Below, piece after piece: positions 7,670-16,612 of a stretch of 64,000 nucleotides of DNA; position 1 is the stretch's first letter, and each line of letters begins with the position of its first letter. The notes under the pieces were generated by a model that was not told where the DNA came from, searched no databases, and saw nothing but the letters and a program-made list of their open reading frames with translations. Both the position numbers and the translations under genes were made by a program. The stretch is from Nibribacter ruber. GTDB lineage: Bacteria > Bacteroidota > Bacteroidia > Cytophagales > Hymenobacteraceae. The stretch is taken from assembly GCF_009913235.1 (NCBI RefSeq), contig NZ_CP047897.1, forward strand, positions 3,099,001-3,163,000, in the 5' to 3' direction.

Positions 7670-8716
7670 ATGAAAATATTAATCACAGGAGGCGCGGGAT
7701 TTATTGGCTCACACGTAGTGAGGCTGTTCGTTAATAAATACCCCAACTACCAAATCTTCAACCTGGACAAGCTGACGTACGCTGGTAACCTGCAGAATCT
7801 GACGGATATTGAGAATGCCCCTAACTATACGTTTATCAAAGGCGACATCACGGATCAGGAATACATCAACAGCCTGTTCCAAGAGCATCAGTTTGATGCC
7901 GTGATGCACCTGGCGGCAGAGTCGCATGTGGATAGGTCTATCACAGACCCCATGGCCTTTGTGCGCACTAACGTAAACGGTACCTGTAACCTATTGCACG
8001 CCGCCAAAGAACTGTGGAAGTCTGATTTCACGAACCACATCTTCTACCATATTTCTACTGACGAGGTATATGGCTCATTAGGCGAAGAAGGTATGTTCAC
8101 GGAAGAGACCAAGTATGACCCTCGTTCACCGTATTCTGCTTCTAAAGCAAGTTCAGACCATTTTGTGAGGGCGTATTACCATACCTATGGCCTTCCGGTT
8201 AAAATTTCTAACTGCTCCAATAATTACGGCCCCAATCATTTTCCTGAGAAGCTGATTCCATTGGCGCTCAATAATATCAAGAATATGAAACCCGTGCCGG
8301 TGTATGGCAAAGGAGAGAACATCAGAGATTGGTTGTACGTGATTGATCACGCCCGCGCCATTGATGATGTGTTTCATAAAGGCGTGGTAGGCGAGACCTA
8401 TAACATCGGAGGCGTGAACGAATGGCGCAATATTGACCTCATTCACCTGCTCTGCGACATCATGGACCAGAAATTGAACCGTGAGCCGGGCACCTCGCGC
8501 GGGCTTATCACATTCGTGACAGACAGAGCCGGCCATGACCTGCGTTATGCCATTGATTCATCCAAAATCATGAAGGAGCTAGGCTGGGCACCGTCCGTGA
8601 CATTTGAAGAAGGTCTGGAGAAGACCGTGGACTGGTACTTGCAGAATGAAGAGTGGTTGACCAACGTAACTTCAGGCAATTATCAGGATTACTACCAGGA
8701 ACAATATAACCGTTAA
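7670..8716 (+). CDS. rfbB: dTDP-glucose 4,6-dehydratase
   Basis: Second step of dTDP-deoxysugar synthesis, making dTDP-4-keto-6-deoxyglucose. [10 protein letters not shown] at residues 6-15, the family-specific TDEVYG (Thr130, Asp131, Glu132), and Tyr155-xxx-Lys159 in PYSASKASSDH. The 348-aa length is normal. rfbC and rfbD, which would finish dTDP-rhamnose, are not in the window; either they lie elsewhere or another dTDP-sugar is made. R1 copy 3 follows the stop by 15 bp. Confidence 0.95.
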   Translation: MKILITGGAGFIGSHVVRLFVNKYPNYQIFNLDKLTYAGNLQNLTDIENAPNYTFIKGDITDQEYINSLFQEHQFDAVMHLAAESHVDRSITDPMAFVRTNVNGTCNLLHAAKELWKSDFTNHIFYHISTDEVYGSLGEEGMFTEETKYDPRSPYSASKASSDHFVRAYYHTYGLPVKISNCSNNYGPNHFPEKLIPLALNNIKNMKPVPVYGKGENIRDWLYVIDHARAIDDVFHKGVVGETYNIGGVNEWRNIDLIHLLCDIMDQKLNREPGTSRGLITFVTDRAGHDLRYAIDSSKIMKELGWAPSVTFEEGLEKTVDWYLQNEEWLTNVTSGNYQDYYQEQYNR

Positions 8717-8731
8717 GTAGTATTGGCCTTT

Positions 8732-8769
8732 CGTTTTTGGGTTGTTTTATAGAAAACACCCCAAAAACG
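8732..8769. repeat. R1 repeat, copy 3 (compensated arms)
   Basis: Left arm CGTTTTTGGGTTGTTTTA, right arm GAAAACACCCCAAAAACG. The GGCC core has changed to GGG/CCC on both sides, so pairing is largely kept. It lies inside the sugar operon between rfbB and the next gene. Confidence 0.93.
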
Positions 8770-8884
8770 AAAGTTCTTCTATAGATAGTAGAATTCAATA
8801 CTTCAATTTATTGGTAAAGAGAGCCTGCTTCAAAGGAGTGAGAACGAGCATTCAATTCTTAACTCCTAATTCTTAATTCATTAA

Positions 8885-9901
8885 TTGAATACCGTGTACA
8901 ACAAACCTTTCCATACTGGCTCTTTAGAGCAAACATCTTTCTTAGTAACCGGCGGCGCCGGGTTCATTGGTTCTAACTTGGTAGAGTACCTTTTGAAGTA
9001 CAATGCCAAGAAAGTGCGCGTGCTGGACAACTACTCCAATGGCTTTCATAAGAACCTGAAGGCGTTTGAAGGCAATGAGCGACTAGAAGTGCTGGAGGGC
9101 GACATCCGGAATCTGGAAGACTGCATGAAAGCTTGTGAAGGCATGGATGTTGTCTTGCACCAGGCCGCTTTGGGGTCTGTGCCGAGAAGCGTGAAAGATC
9201 CGGTTACTTCTAATGAGGTGAACGTGGGTGGCTTCGTGAACATGCTCATGGCCACCAAGGAGCAGAATGTAAAACGCTTTGTCTACGCGGCCTCTTCTTC
9301 TACGTACGGCGACAGTAAATCATTGCCCAAGGTTGAAGATGTTATTGGCAAGCCGCTTTCGCCCTACGCCGTCACCAAATATGCCAATGAATTATATGCT
9401 GATGTGTTTGGCAAGACCTACGGCATGGAAATCATTGGGCTGCGGTACTTCAATATTTTCGGACCAAGACAAGACCCGAATGGCGCGTATGCAGCGGTGA
9501 TTCCATTGTTCATTGATGCCGTGATGAATGGGAAGTCCCCTAGAATGAACGGGGATGGTGAGCAAACGCGTGACTTTACCTTCGTGGAAAACTGCGTAGA
9601 GGCCAACATCAGAGCGGCTTTGGTAGAGAAGCCAGAGGCCATCAACCAGGTGTACAACATTGCCGTAGGCGACAGAACCTCTCTGAACGACCTATTCAAC
9701 ATCTTGAAAGAAGAAGCCGGTGCGGACATTACGCCAGAATATGGACCAGAGCGCGCCGGTGACATCAGAGACAGCCTTGCTGATATTTCCAAGGCGAAAC
9801 GTCTATTGGGCTATGATCCGCAAGTAAGAATACAAGAAGGTTTACAAAAGACATTAGCCTGGTTTAAGGATAACCAGGACTTCATCTACAACCAGAAGTA
9901 A
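8885..9901 (+). CDS. NAD-dependent UDP-N-acetylglucosamine 4-epimerase (WbpP/TviC-like)
   Basis: Extended SDR predicted to epimerise UDP-GlcNAc to UDP-GalNAc (or the uronates). [11 protein letters not shown] from residue 21, the SSSTYGDS serine motif, and the Tyr-xxx-Lys in [17 protein letters not shown]. The 338-aa length and an N-terminal extension of about 18 residues before the Rossmann fold are characteristic of the WbpP group. Start choice is uncertain: TTG 8885 or GTG 8894; no ATG suits and no clear RBS is visible. It stops 4 bp before rfbA. Confidence 0.87.
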   Translation: MNTVYNKPFHTGSLEQTSFLVTGGAGFIGSNLVEYLLKYNAKKVRVLDNYSNGFHKNLKAFEGNERLEVLEGDIRNLEDCMKACEGMDVVLHQAALGSVPRSVKDPVTSNEVNVGGFVNMLMATKEQNVKRFVYAASSSTYGDSKSLPKVEDVIGKPLSPYAVTKYANELYADVFGKTYGMEIIGLRYFNIFGPRQDPNGAYAAVIPLFIDAVMNGKSPRMNGDGEQTRDFTFVENCVEANIRAALVEKPEAINQVYNIAVGDRTSLNDLFNILKEEAGADITPEYGPERAGDIRDSLADISKAKRLLGYDPQVRIQEGLQKTLAWFKDNQDFIYNQK

Positions 9902-9905
9902 TACC

Positions 9906-10769
9906 ATGAAAGGCATTATTCTAGCAGGCGGCTCCGGCACCAGATTGCATCCATTGACTTTGGCAGTAAGCAAGCAATTGATGCCGGTGTATGACAAGCC
10001 CATGATCTATTATCCGCTGTCTACACTGATGTTGGCAGGAATCAAGGATATCCTCATTATTTCCACCCCGCATGACCTTCCCATGTTTGAGCGTTTGCTG
10101 GGGGATGGTAGTCAGATTGGTTGCAACTTCAGCTACGCCGTACAGGAAATCCCCAACGGCCTGGCCCAGGCATTTGTGATTGGCGAGGAGTTCATCGGGA
10201 AGGAAAAGGCCGCCTTGGTGCTGGGTGATAACATCTTCTATGGTTCTGGCATGAGCCAGTTGATGCAGTCCAACAATGACCCTGAAGGCGGCGTAGTGTT
10301 TGCCTACCACGTACAAGACCCAGAGCGTTACGGCGTGGTGGACTTTGACGAGAACAAGAAAGCCTTGTCTATTGAAGAGAAACCAGCACAGCCAAAATCG
10401 AACTACGCGGTGCCAGGCCTCTATTTCTATGACAACAACGTGGTAGAAATAGCCAAGAACCTGCAGCCAAGCCCGCGCGGCGAATATGAGATCACGGATG
10501 TGAACAAGGAGTACCTGCGCCAGGGTAAACTGAAAGTAGGCATCTTGGACAGAGGAACCGCTTGGCTGGACACGGGCACCATTCAATCCTTGATGCAGGC
10601 GGCTACATTTGTGCAGGTAATTGAGGAGCGCCAGGGCTTAAAGATTGGAGCCATTGAAGAAGTAGCCTACCGTATGGGCTTCATCAACGCAGAGCAGCTG
10701 CAACGCGTGGCAGAGCCATTGCGCAAGAGCGGCTACGGAGATTACCTGTTAAGCATCTTAAAGCATTAG
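9906..10769 (+). CDS. rfbA: Glucose-1-phosphate thymidylyltransferase
   Basis: First step of dTDP-sugar synthesis: dTTP plus glucose-1-phosphate to dTDP-glucose. Nucleotide-binding [11 protein letters not shown] from residue 8, [15 protein letters not shown], and the metal-binding LGDN around residue 110. The 287-aa length is standard. It is last in the operon; a strong hairpin terminator fused to R1 copy 4 follows. Having rfbB and rfbA together supports a dTDP-deoxysugar branch alongside the UDP-GalNAcA branch. Confidence 0.96.
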   Translation: MKGIILAGGSGTRLHPLTLAVSKQLMPVYDKPMIYYPLSTLMLAGIKDILIISTPHDLPMFERLLGDGSQIGCNFSYAVQEIPNGLAQAFVIGEEFIGKEKAALVLGDNIFYGSGMSQLMQSNNDPEGGVVFAYHVQDPERYGVVDFDENKKALSIEEKPAQPKSNYAVPGLYFYDNNVVEIAKNLQPSPRGEYEITDVNKEYLRQGKLKVGILDRGTAWLDTGTIQSLMQAATFVQVIEERQGLKIGAIEEVAYRMGFINAEQLQRVAEPLRKSGYGDYLLSILKH

Positions 10770-10786
10770 AGAAACGCAATCATATT

Positions 10787-10834
10787 AAACGGCAAAGCCG
10801 GTACTTGCAAGCAAGTACCGGCTTTGCCGTTTTT
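10787..10834. terminator. Long hairpin terminator after rfbA, T-run shared with R1 copy 4
   Basis: 22-bp perfect arms (beginning AAACGGCAAAGCCGG) with a 2-base loop. The right arm ends in CCGTTT, which is already the first part of R1, so R1's GTTTTT supplies the U-tract. Confidence 0.85.
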
Positions 10835-10865
10835 GGCCTGTTTTCCCCAAAAGAGGCCAAAAACG
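10828..10865. repeat. R1 repeat, copy 4
   Basis: Left arm CGTTTTTGGCCTGTTTTC, right half CCCAAAAGAGGCCAAAAACG. It ends 3 bp from the chrA stop codon, in a convergent gap. Confidence 0.95.
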
Positions 10866-10868
10866 GCC

Positions 10869-12044
10869 CTACCCCGGAAAGATGAATCCTGTCACCAACC
10901 CAATGAGAATCAAAATAGGAGAGGGGATCCTGGTCCAGAGCAGCAGTCCAAACGTGACCACCACCAAGCCAAGGTTGTAGGGCGTATTCTCAATGGGATG
11001 GTAAAGCATGATGGCCGCGGCGCAGACCATCCCAGAACCTACGGCGTTGATGCCTTCCAAGGAGGCCTGAATGACGCGGTACTTGCGCAACTCTTCCCAG
11101 AACCTGATCACGAAGAAAATGAGGAAAGTACCGGGAAGAAAGATTCCCACCGTGGCGACAAAACCGCCCAGCAATTCTCCCCACAGGCCGTACTCCCGCA
11201 TGGAAAGTGCGCCAATGTACGCGCAGAAGGAGAAGACCGGGCCGGGCAAGGCCTGCACCAAGGCAAACCCAGACAAGAACTCCTTGGAGGAGAGGTATTC
11301 CTTGAACTCCACAAACTCGGTGTACATGACCGGAATCAAGACCTGGCCACCGCCAAAAATAAGGCTGCCGTTGCGGTAGAAGTTCTCAAAGAGCAGTACC
11401 GCCCTGAACTGGGTGAACCTACCCAGCAAAGCCGCCACTACCAGCACGCCAATGAACAGCAGAAAGTTGGCCCACTCCACGTGCATGGGCTCTTTTTTGA
11501 GAATAGGCTGTTTCTGAAAGCGCAATGCCGTCAGGCTTCCGCCTACCAGAAGCAGCAGCGGAAACACCCACGGCGAACGGAAGAAAAACGCTAGAATAGC
11601 CGAGAACACCATGATGACAATGCCGCCTTTGGTGTACACTACCTTAGAACTTATCTTCCAGGCGGCAAAGGCCACAAACCCAACCGCCATGGGCTGGATG
11701 AACCGCGTAAAGCCCAAAGGCGCGCCATGCTCTCCCAGCATGGACATGGCCAGGGCGGCGGCCGTCATGATGAGGGCCGCAGGCAGAAGCCAGACCAGCA
11801 AGGTAAGGTACGCCAGGTTGGGACCGCCCACTTTAAACCCGATGGCTGTGATGGTCTGTGTAGAGGAAGGGCCGGGCAGGATCTGACAGAGCGCGTTCAG
11901 CTCCATGAGCTCCTTCTCATCAATGTACTTGCGCTTCTCTACCAGCAGCCGCATCATCATGGCAATGTGCGCCTGCGGACCCCCATATGCGGTAATGGCC
12001 AGATAAGCCACGTCTTTTAGAAAGATGTAATTACGAGGACGCAA
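10869..12044 (-). CDS. chrA: Chromate efflux transporter, two-domain CHR family
   Basis: Inner-membrane transporter of the CHR superfamily, 391 aa with about ten hydrophobic segments and two homologous CHR halves. The N-terminal half shows ALCQILPGPSSTQTITAIGF, and the C-terminal half repeats the theme with FGGGQVLIPVMY and LVQALPGPVFSFCAYIG. The PGP motifs are the family signature. Chromate export is known for characterised members; in this organism the substrate is inferred. No chromate reductase or chrB regulator is adjacent. Confidence 0.9.
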   Translation of the reverse strand: MRPRNYIFLKDVAYLAITAYGGPQAHIAMMMRLLVEKRKYIDEKELMELNALCQILPGPSSTQTITAIGFKVGGPNLAYLTLLVWLLPAALIMTAAALAMSMLGEHGAPLGFTRFIQPMAVGFVAFAAWKISSKVVYTKGGIVIMVFSAILAFFFRSPWVFPLLLLVGGSLTALRFQKQPILKKEPMHVEWANFLLFIGVLVVAALLGRFTQFRAVLLFENFYRNGSLIFGGGQVLIPVMYTEFVEFKEYLSSKEFLSGFALVQALPGPVFSFCAYIGALSMREYGLWGELLGGFVATVGIFLPGTFLIFFVIRFWEELRKYRVIQASLEGINAVGSGMVCAAAIMLYHPIENTPYNLGLVVVTFGLLLWTRIPSPILILIGLVTGFIFPG

Positions 12045-12064
12045 TAGGGCAGCGTTAGAATCTT

Positions 12065-12102
12065 TGGTTTTGGTCTATTTTCTAAAAATAGCTATAAAAA
12101 CG
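12065..12102. repeat. Decayed R1 repeat
   Basis: Reads TGGTTTTGGTCTATTTTCTA then AAAATAGCTATAAAAACG. Length 38 and the overall layout are retained, but the outer arms no longer pair fully. It abuts the terminator of the downstream oxygenase gene. Confidence 0.75.
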
Positions 12103-12128
12103 AAAGGAGCCCGTAAGGCTCCTTTCTA
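12101..12128 (-). terminator. Terminator of the 2OG-Fe(II) oxygenase gene
   Basis: Stem GAAAGGAGCC / GGCTCCTTTC with a 5-base loop, 15 bp past the stop codon. On the minus strand the run CGTTTTTATAG from the adjacent decayed R1 gives the U-rich tract. Confidence 0.75.
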
Positions 12129-12143
12129 AATTTTAAAATTAGG

Positions 12144-13115
12144 CTATTTCTTCAAGCCTAGTTCTACCAAGCGCTCATTCAGGAAGTCGCCGGCGGTGGT
12201 GTCTGGGTACTGCTTAGGGTTCTGCTCGTCAATGCAGCCTTCCAGGCAGGTCAAGTCCATTTCAGAACGCGGGTGCATGAAGAACGGGATGGAGAAGCGA
12301 GACGTGTTCATCAGCTCGCGCGGCGGGTTTACTACGCGGTGGATGGTAGACTTCAACTTATTGTTGGTGTGTCTAGACAGCATGTCTCCTACGTTCACAA
12401 TCACCTGCTCTGGCAGGGCCGTGATTGGAATCCACTTGCCATCGCGGCGCAACACCTGCAAGCCGTCAGCAGAGGCACCCATCAACAAGGTGATCAGGTT
12501 GATGTCACCGTGCTCAGCGGCGCGTACGGCGTCTGCCGGCACGGCATCTGGGTTCTCAATAGGGAAGTAGTGGATTGGGCGCAGAATGCTGTTTCCGTTG
12601 TGCACCTTGGCATCAAAGTAGTCTTCAGACAGACCCAGGTAGAGCGCCAAAGCCTTTAACACCTGCTTGCCGGCGGCCTCCAGGCGCTGATAGGCTTCCA
12701 AGGCTACTTCCTTGAACTCAGGTACCTCTGTTGGCCACACGTTGTCTGGGTATTCTTCTTTGATGGGATCGTTGTCAGTTACTTCCTGGCCCACGTGGTA
12801 GAACTCCTTCAGGTCACCGGTGTTGCGGCCCTTGGCGTGCTCTTTTCCTTTGCCCACGTAGCCGCGCTGGCCGGCCAGGCCCGGAATCTCATATTTCTGC
12901 TTCACGTCATCTGGCAACGCGAAGAATTTTTTGATGGCAGCATACAAACGGGCGGTCAGGTCATCGCTCAGGCCGTGGTTTTTGAGGGCGGCAAAGCCAA
13001 TGTTCTGGTGCGCATCGCCCATGGCTTGTACAAAAGCCGCCTTGCGGGCAGGGTCACCAGAAGTAAAATCAGCTAGGTCTAAAGAGGGGATTTCCTCTAA
13101 TAATCTATCGTCCAT
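12144..13115 (-). CDS. 2-oxoglutarate/Fe(II)-dependent oxygenase, isopenicillin N synthase-like
   Basis: Cytosolic non-haem iron oxygenase of the IPNS/DIOX superfamily. The N-terminal DIOX_N region covers about residues 9-130. The C-terminal jelly roll carries the iron ligands His202-x-Asp204 (EHGDINLITLL) and His259 (STIHRVVNP), and the 2OG-binding Arg273-x-Ser275 (SRFSIPFFMHP). The 323-aa length fits. No beta-lactam genes are nearby, so a penicillin role is unlikely; members of this group in Bacteroidota are of unknown substrate. It is divergent from the next gene with a very short gap. Confidence 0.9.
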   Translation of the reverse strand: MDDRLLEEIPSLDLADFTSGDPARKAAFVQAMGDAHQNIGFAALKNHGLSDDLTARLYAAIKKFFALPDDVKQKYEIPGLAGQRGYVGKGKEHAKGRNTGDLKEFYHVGQEVTDNDPIKEEYPDNVWPTEVPEFKEVALEAYQRLEAAGKQVLKALALYLGLSEDYFDAKVHNGNSILRPIHYFPIENPDAVPADAVRAAEHGDINLITLLMGASADGLQVLRRDGKWIPITALPEQVIVNVGDMLSRHTNNKLKSTIHRVVNPPRELMNTSRFSIPFFMHPRSEMDLTCLEGCIDEQNPKQYPDTTAGDFLNERLVELGLKK

Positions 13116-13154
13116 ATGGGGTAAATAATCGTTTCTTGAAAAGGGTGTTTATAG

Positions 13155-13183
13155 TTGGGCAAGATACAAAATTTCTATATTTG
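13155..13183 (+). promoter_or_regulatory. Bacteroidota promoter for the lipoprotein gene
   Basis: TTG at 13155, an 18-bp spacer, then TATATTTG at 13176-13183, a good -33/-7 pair, 37 bp before the ATG at 13220. Confidence 0.6.
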
Positions 13184-13219
13184 AAACATTCTCCAGTGTT
13201 ATACGAAAACTATTGTACT

Positions 13220-14077
13220 ATGAAAAAGAAACACTTGTCTTTTATGGCCATTGCGGCTATGCTTCTGGCATCTGCCTGCAGCGAGAAAAAAACATCCACC
13301 ACAGAAACCACCTCTACGGAGCACACAGTAGCCCATGACACGGCAGCGGCCGTACAGCACAACGGAACCATGGGCACGCCTATGGAAAAAGGTGGCCTGA
13401 AAGTTTACTCATATAGCAACTCGGTAGACTTCCCAGATGCGGATCTGGATTTGAACCAGCCTGAGAAGGACGCCAAGCTCACCGGCGACTCTGTGCAGTT
13501 TGCCTATGAGGTGAAGAACTTCCAGTTGACGCAGCAGACCTCAGACGCGGGTACGCATGAGCACGCCAACTCCAAAGAAGGACAGCACATTCATAACATT
13601 GTAGACAATGAGCCTTACACGGCCCACTACAAAACCAATTTCAAGAAAGCCATCAAGCCGGGCCAGCACGTGGTGTTGTCGTTCTTGTCGCGGTCGTATC
13701 ATGAGAGCATCAAGCATGATGACGCCTATGACCTGCGCGTGATCAACGTAGGCAACGCCGCTGCCAACGCTACCAAGTTTGACGAAAACGCCCAGCACCT
13801 GTTCTACAGCCGTCCTAAAGGCGAGTACAAAGGCGCTGACACCAAGAAAGTGATGCTGGATTTCTATCTGGTGAACACGTCCTTGAACAAAGACGGCAAC
13901 AAGGTGCGCGCCACCATCAACGGCAACGAGTTCATCTTGGACCAGTGGCTGCCGTACCTGGTAGAAGGCTTGCCAATGGGCGAGAACACCTTCAAACTGG
14001 AATTAATCAACGCCCAGGGGCAGGTGATTCCTGGTCCGTTCAATACGGTAGAGCGTAAAATCACGTTAGTGCAATAA
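13220..14077 (+). CDS. Histidine-rich lipoprotein of unknown function
   Basis: 285 aa. An N-terminal signal with lipobox LLASACS predicts a lipid-anchored envelope protein. A Thr/Glu-rich linker (about residues 20-60) is followed by a conserved-looking globular domain with TLNQPEKDAKLTGD-like and FAYEVKNFQL segments, a His cluster (THEHANSKEGQHIHNIVD) and FLSRSYHESIKH. Similar Bacteroidota proteins are sometimes labelled phosphopeptide-binding, but I see no FHA motif, so the function is open. The His/Asp-rich stretch could bind metal. I chose ATG 13220 because it begins a proper signal peptide and lies downstream of the promoter. A terminator and R1 copy 5 follow. Confidence 0.85.
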   Translation: MKKKHLSFMAIAAMLLASACSEKKTSTTETTSTEHTVAHDTAAAVQHNGTMGTPMEKGGLKVYSYSNSVDFPDADLDLNQPEKDAKLTGDSVQFAYEVKNFQLTQQTSDAGTHEHANSKEGQHIHNIVDNEPYTAHYKTNFKKAIKPGQHVVLSFLSRSYHESIKHDDAYDLRVINVGNAAANATKFDENAQHLFYSRPKGEYKGADTKKVMLDFYLVNTSLNKDGNKVRATINGNEFILDQWLPYLVEGLPMGENTFKLELINAQGQVIPGPFNTVERKITLVQ

Positions 14078-14098
14078 GCTCAACCCGCTTCCATTACA

Positions 14099-14137
14099 AG
14101 AAAGGCAGTCTGAGAAAAGGCTGCCTTTCTTCGTTTT
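14099..14137 (+). terminator. Hairpin terminator with U-tract supplied by R1 copy 5
   Basis: Arms AAGAAAGGCAG / CTGCCTTTCTT with a 12-base loop. The right arm runs directly into CGTTTTT of R1. Confidence 0.8.
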
Positions 14138-14169
14138 TGGCCTGTTTTCCGGAAAATAAGCCAAAAACG
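14132..14169. repeat. R1 repeat, copy 5
   Basis: Left CGTTTTTGGCCTGTTTTC, right GAAAATAAGCCAAAAACG. Co-directional gap. Confidence 0.95.
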
Positions 14170-14213
14170 CGCACCGGCTTTCCGTATTCCAACCCACTCA
14201 CCTTTCCATTTCT

Positions 14214-15317
14214 ATGAAAAACAATTCGCAACGCATTGAACTTCAGTTTGATCCAGAGAAAAGTGTGAACGCAGAGGGCAAGCACGTGCGGGACGGCCTT
14301 TCTACGGTCTTGCGCACCGGCGACTACCTCTGGATGAGTTGTGATGAGCGCACGTCTTTGGAGCGCCTGAAGAAAACAGGGGACACCACCTTTGGCCAGC
14401 ACACCCACTTTGACTTGTCTGAGTACCTGGACCTGCCGGATGGTAAAAATTCTGAGGTGGACATTGAAGGCCTGGGCGAGTCTGGGGGGTACCTCTGGAT
14501 AGTGGGCTCGCATAGCCTCAAGCGCAAGAAACCCCGCAAGGACGACTCCCCGTCAAAGCAGATAAAACGCCTGGCCAAAGTGTCTGTTGACCCTAACCGG
14601 TACCTCATTGCACGGGTTCCTTTGACCAAGGATGAAAACGGCGTGTACTCCCTTTGCAAAGAATGCCCAGACCCGGCCAATCCAGAAAAGATGCTTCGGG
14701 CGGCCCAACTCAAGGGTGACAAAGAAAGCAACCAGCTCATGGACGCCATCCAGGAAGACCCGCACATCAAAGACTTCCTGAAGATACCCGGCAAGGACAA
14801 CGGCTTTGACATTGAAGGCCTGGCCCTGCATGAAGACCGGTTGTTCATAGGCTTGCGCGGCCCGGTGGTAAGAGGCTGGGCCATGGTCTTGGAACTGCAA
14901 CTGGAGGAAACCAGACACCAAGGCGAATTACAACTAATTACCTTCAAAGAAACCGACAGACCTTACAAAAAGCACTTCGTGCATGCCTATGGCAAGGGCA
15001 TCCGGGAACTAAGGATAAGAAACAACGACCTCTACCTGTTGGCAGGCCCCACCATGGACCTGGATGGCGTGATTGCGGTGTACCGTTGGAAAGATGCCAT
15101 GCACCATACCAAAGGCGAGGAGCAGATCGTTCACCGTAGTGCACTGGAGCATCTCTTTGACGTGCCCTACGGCAGCGGTGAAACCTCTGGACAAGACAAA
15201 GCCGAGGGACTTGCCCTCTTTGACGAAAACCACCTGCTAGTGGTCTTTGACAGTCCATCAGACCAACGGAAGATTGGCGAGAACAACGTACTAGCCGACG
15301 TCTACAAAGTCCAGTGA
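14214..15317 (+). CDS. DUF3616 domain-containing protein
   Basis: 367 aa, no signal peptide. It contains the repeated DUF3616 signature DIEGL (residues 83-87, then again in FDIEGLALHEDRLFIGLRGP), with a beta-propeller-like spacing of blades, and ends VVFDSPSDQRK...ADVYKVQ. Cytoplasmic location and a seven- or six-bladed propeller are inferred; no catalytic residues are recognised. It lies alone between R1 copies 5 and 6. Confidence 0.85.
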   Translation: MKNNSQRIELQFDPEKSVNAEGKHVRDGLSTVLRTGDYLWMSCDERTSLERLKKTGDTTFGQHTHFDLSEYLDLPDGKNSEVDIEGLGESGGYLWIVGSHSLKRKKPRKDDSPSKQIKRLAKVSVDPNRYLIARVPLTKDENGVYSLCKECPDPANPEKMLRAAQLKGDKESNQLMDAIQEDPHIKDFLKIPGKDNGFDIEGLALHEDRLFIGLRGPVVRGWAMVLELQLEETRHQGELQLITFKETDRPYKKHFVHAYGKGIRELRIRNNDLYLLAGPTMDLDGVIAVYRWKDAMHHTKGEEQIVHRSALEHLFDVPYGSGETSGQDKAEGLALFDENHLLVVFDSPSDQRKIGENNVLADVYKVQ

Positions 15318-15478
15318 ACAGGTGTAACAGTAAATAGTAATCAGTAAAGAATAAGCAGTTAGCAATAGACAGGAGGGAAGCTTGCTTTTAGCATCCTAGA
15401 AGAATCATGTGTGCCAACTGCGAAACGCGGTTGCTGAAAAATGCCTCGCCTCAACCACTGTCTATAAAATGAGAATGT

Positions 15479-15516
15479 CGTTTTTGGCTTGTTTTCCTGG
15501 AAATACGCCAAAAACG
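15479..15516. repeat. R1 repeat, copy 6
   Basis: Left CGTTTTTGGCTTGTTTTC, right GGAAATACGCCAAAAACG. Co-directional gap. It adds a spurious N-terminal extension to the next reading frame. Confidence 0.94.
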
Positions 15517-15556
15517 AATGATGTACCACCAATTCAATTCTAAACGGAATCTGTCT

Positions 15557-16444
15557 ATGCGATTTTCCTGGCTTCTGCTTTTCTTTTCCCTGGTTTGGTC
15601 GGGTTCAGTGGTGGGGCAGGTGAAAGGCACGGTTACTGACCAAAGTACAGGCAAGCCGGTGCCGTATGCCAACATCTGGGTAGAGAACGAGAACCTGGGC
15701 ACCACCTCAGATGAGAATGGCAGGTTCTCTTTGGGCAACGCCGCCCTCGGGAAAACGCTGGTGGTCTCCTGCCTGGGGTATGAGCGAATGAAGACCACGG
15801 CACAGGGTGGCAGTATGACCGTAAAGCTGGCTCCGGCGCAGACGGCGCTCAAGGAAGTAGTGGTGAAAAAGAACACGCACAGAGACAAGAAAGTAGTCAA
15901 CCCCTTGAATGACCGCACCGAGTTTGCCTTCAGCAGCAACGGCACGCCCTGGATTGTCGCCCAATACATTCCGTACCAACCCACGTTTGCGGCCACGCCT
16001 TTCCTAGATGAGATCGCCTTGGTCACACTCAGCAACATCAAGAAGGCCAAGTTCAAAGTACGCCTCTACCAGGTGGGCCCAGACGGTGCGCCCGGTGCAG
16101 ATTTGTTGCCCGTGCCTTTGGTAGTGGAAGCTGGGAAGGGCGTGCAGAAAGTAACCGTAGACGTGAGCCAATATGATGTTCAGATGCCCAAGACCGGCGT
16201 GTTTATCGCCTTTGAATGGCTCATTCTGCCCCAGAACATCCATGAAAAAGTAGACGCAGAGACCGGCCAGAAAATCAAAGGCAGTGTTGATTATGAGCCC
16301 AGCATTAGAACCTACGGCCCGTCTCCCAGCAAAAAACGCAACGGCTGGATTTACGACCAAGGCAAATGGCGAAGTACCGATGAGAGAGACGGTGACGGCA
16401 TCACTCAGGCTTCCCCGCATTTCCAGTTGACGTTGAGCAATTAA
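15557..16444 (+). CDS. Secreted protein with carboxypeptidase-like regulatory domain
   Basis: 295 aa. The signal peptide ends near VVGQ, followed by a CarboxypepD_reg-like domain (VKGTVTDQSTGKPVPYANIWVENENLGTTSD...GRFSL). This beta-sandwich is common at the N-terminus of TonB receptors and envelope proteins. The remainder is an unrecognised beta-rich domain (FKVRLYQVGPDGAPGADLL, then VFIAFEWL). It is probably anchored to or active at the outer membrane. I chose ATG 15557 for the signal peptide; upstream in-frame codons lie in R1 copy 6. No partner gene is adjacent. Confidence 0.85.
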   Translation: MRFSWLLLFFSLVWSGSVVGQVKGTVTDQSTGKPVPYANIWVENENLGTTSDENGRFSLGNAALGKTLVVSCLGYERMKTTAQGGSMTVKLAPAQTALKEVVVKKNTHRDKKVVNPLNDRTEFAFSSNGTPWIVAQYIPYQPTFAATPFLDEIALVTLSNIKKAKFKVRLYQVGPDGAPGADLLPVPLVVEAGKGVQKVTVDVSQYDVQMPKTGVFIAFEWLILPQNIHEKVDAETGQKIKGSVDYEPSIRTYGPSPSKKRNGWIYDQGKWRSTDERDGDGITQASPHFQLTLSN

Positions 16445-16485
16445 CGGTTGATATTTATTTAACCAAGTATACTGCCTTCACTTCC

Positions 16486-16510
16486 TTTGTCATCCTGCAA
16501 GGACCTTGTG
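16486..16510. repeat. R3 repeat, single terminus
   Basis: TTTGTCATCCTGCAAGGACC then TTGTG, 24/25 identical to the MITE-like terminus at 28369. No inverted partner lies nearby, so it is a solo end. Confidence 0.75.
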
Positions 16511-16526
16511 GGCAAACTAGAAAGTC

Positions 16527-16564
16527 CGTTTTTCGGCTGATTTCTAGAAAACAAGCCAAAAACG
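16527..16564. repeat. R1 repeat, copy 7
   Basis: Left CGTTTTTCGGCTGATTTC, right GAAAACAAGCCAAAAACG, centre TCTAGAA. Convergent gap. Confidence 0.92.
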
Positions 16565-16574
16565 GACTTTTACA

Positions 16575-16609
16575 AAAAAGCCGGTACTGTATATTCAGCA
16601 CCGGCTTTT
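16575..16609. terminator. Bidirectional hairpin terminator
   Basis: Arms AAAAGCCGGTACTG / CAGCACCGGCTTTT (one mismatch) with A- and T-runs outside, between convergent genes. Confidence 0.8.
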
Positions 16610-16612
16610 AAA

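Noticed and set aside
12144-13115. Beta-lactam biosynthesis locus
   Set aside because: The isopenicillin N synthase-like fold alone is not enough; no ACV synthetase or acyltransferase genes are nearby.
15518-15556. Upstream ATG codons extending the carboxypeptidase-like-domain protein
   Set aside because: They lie just after R1 copy 6 and would bury the signal peptide; ATG 15557 starts a proper signal.
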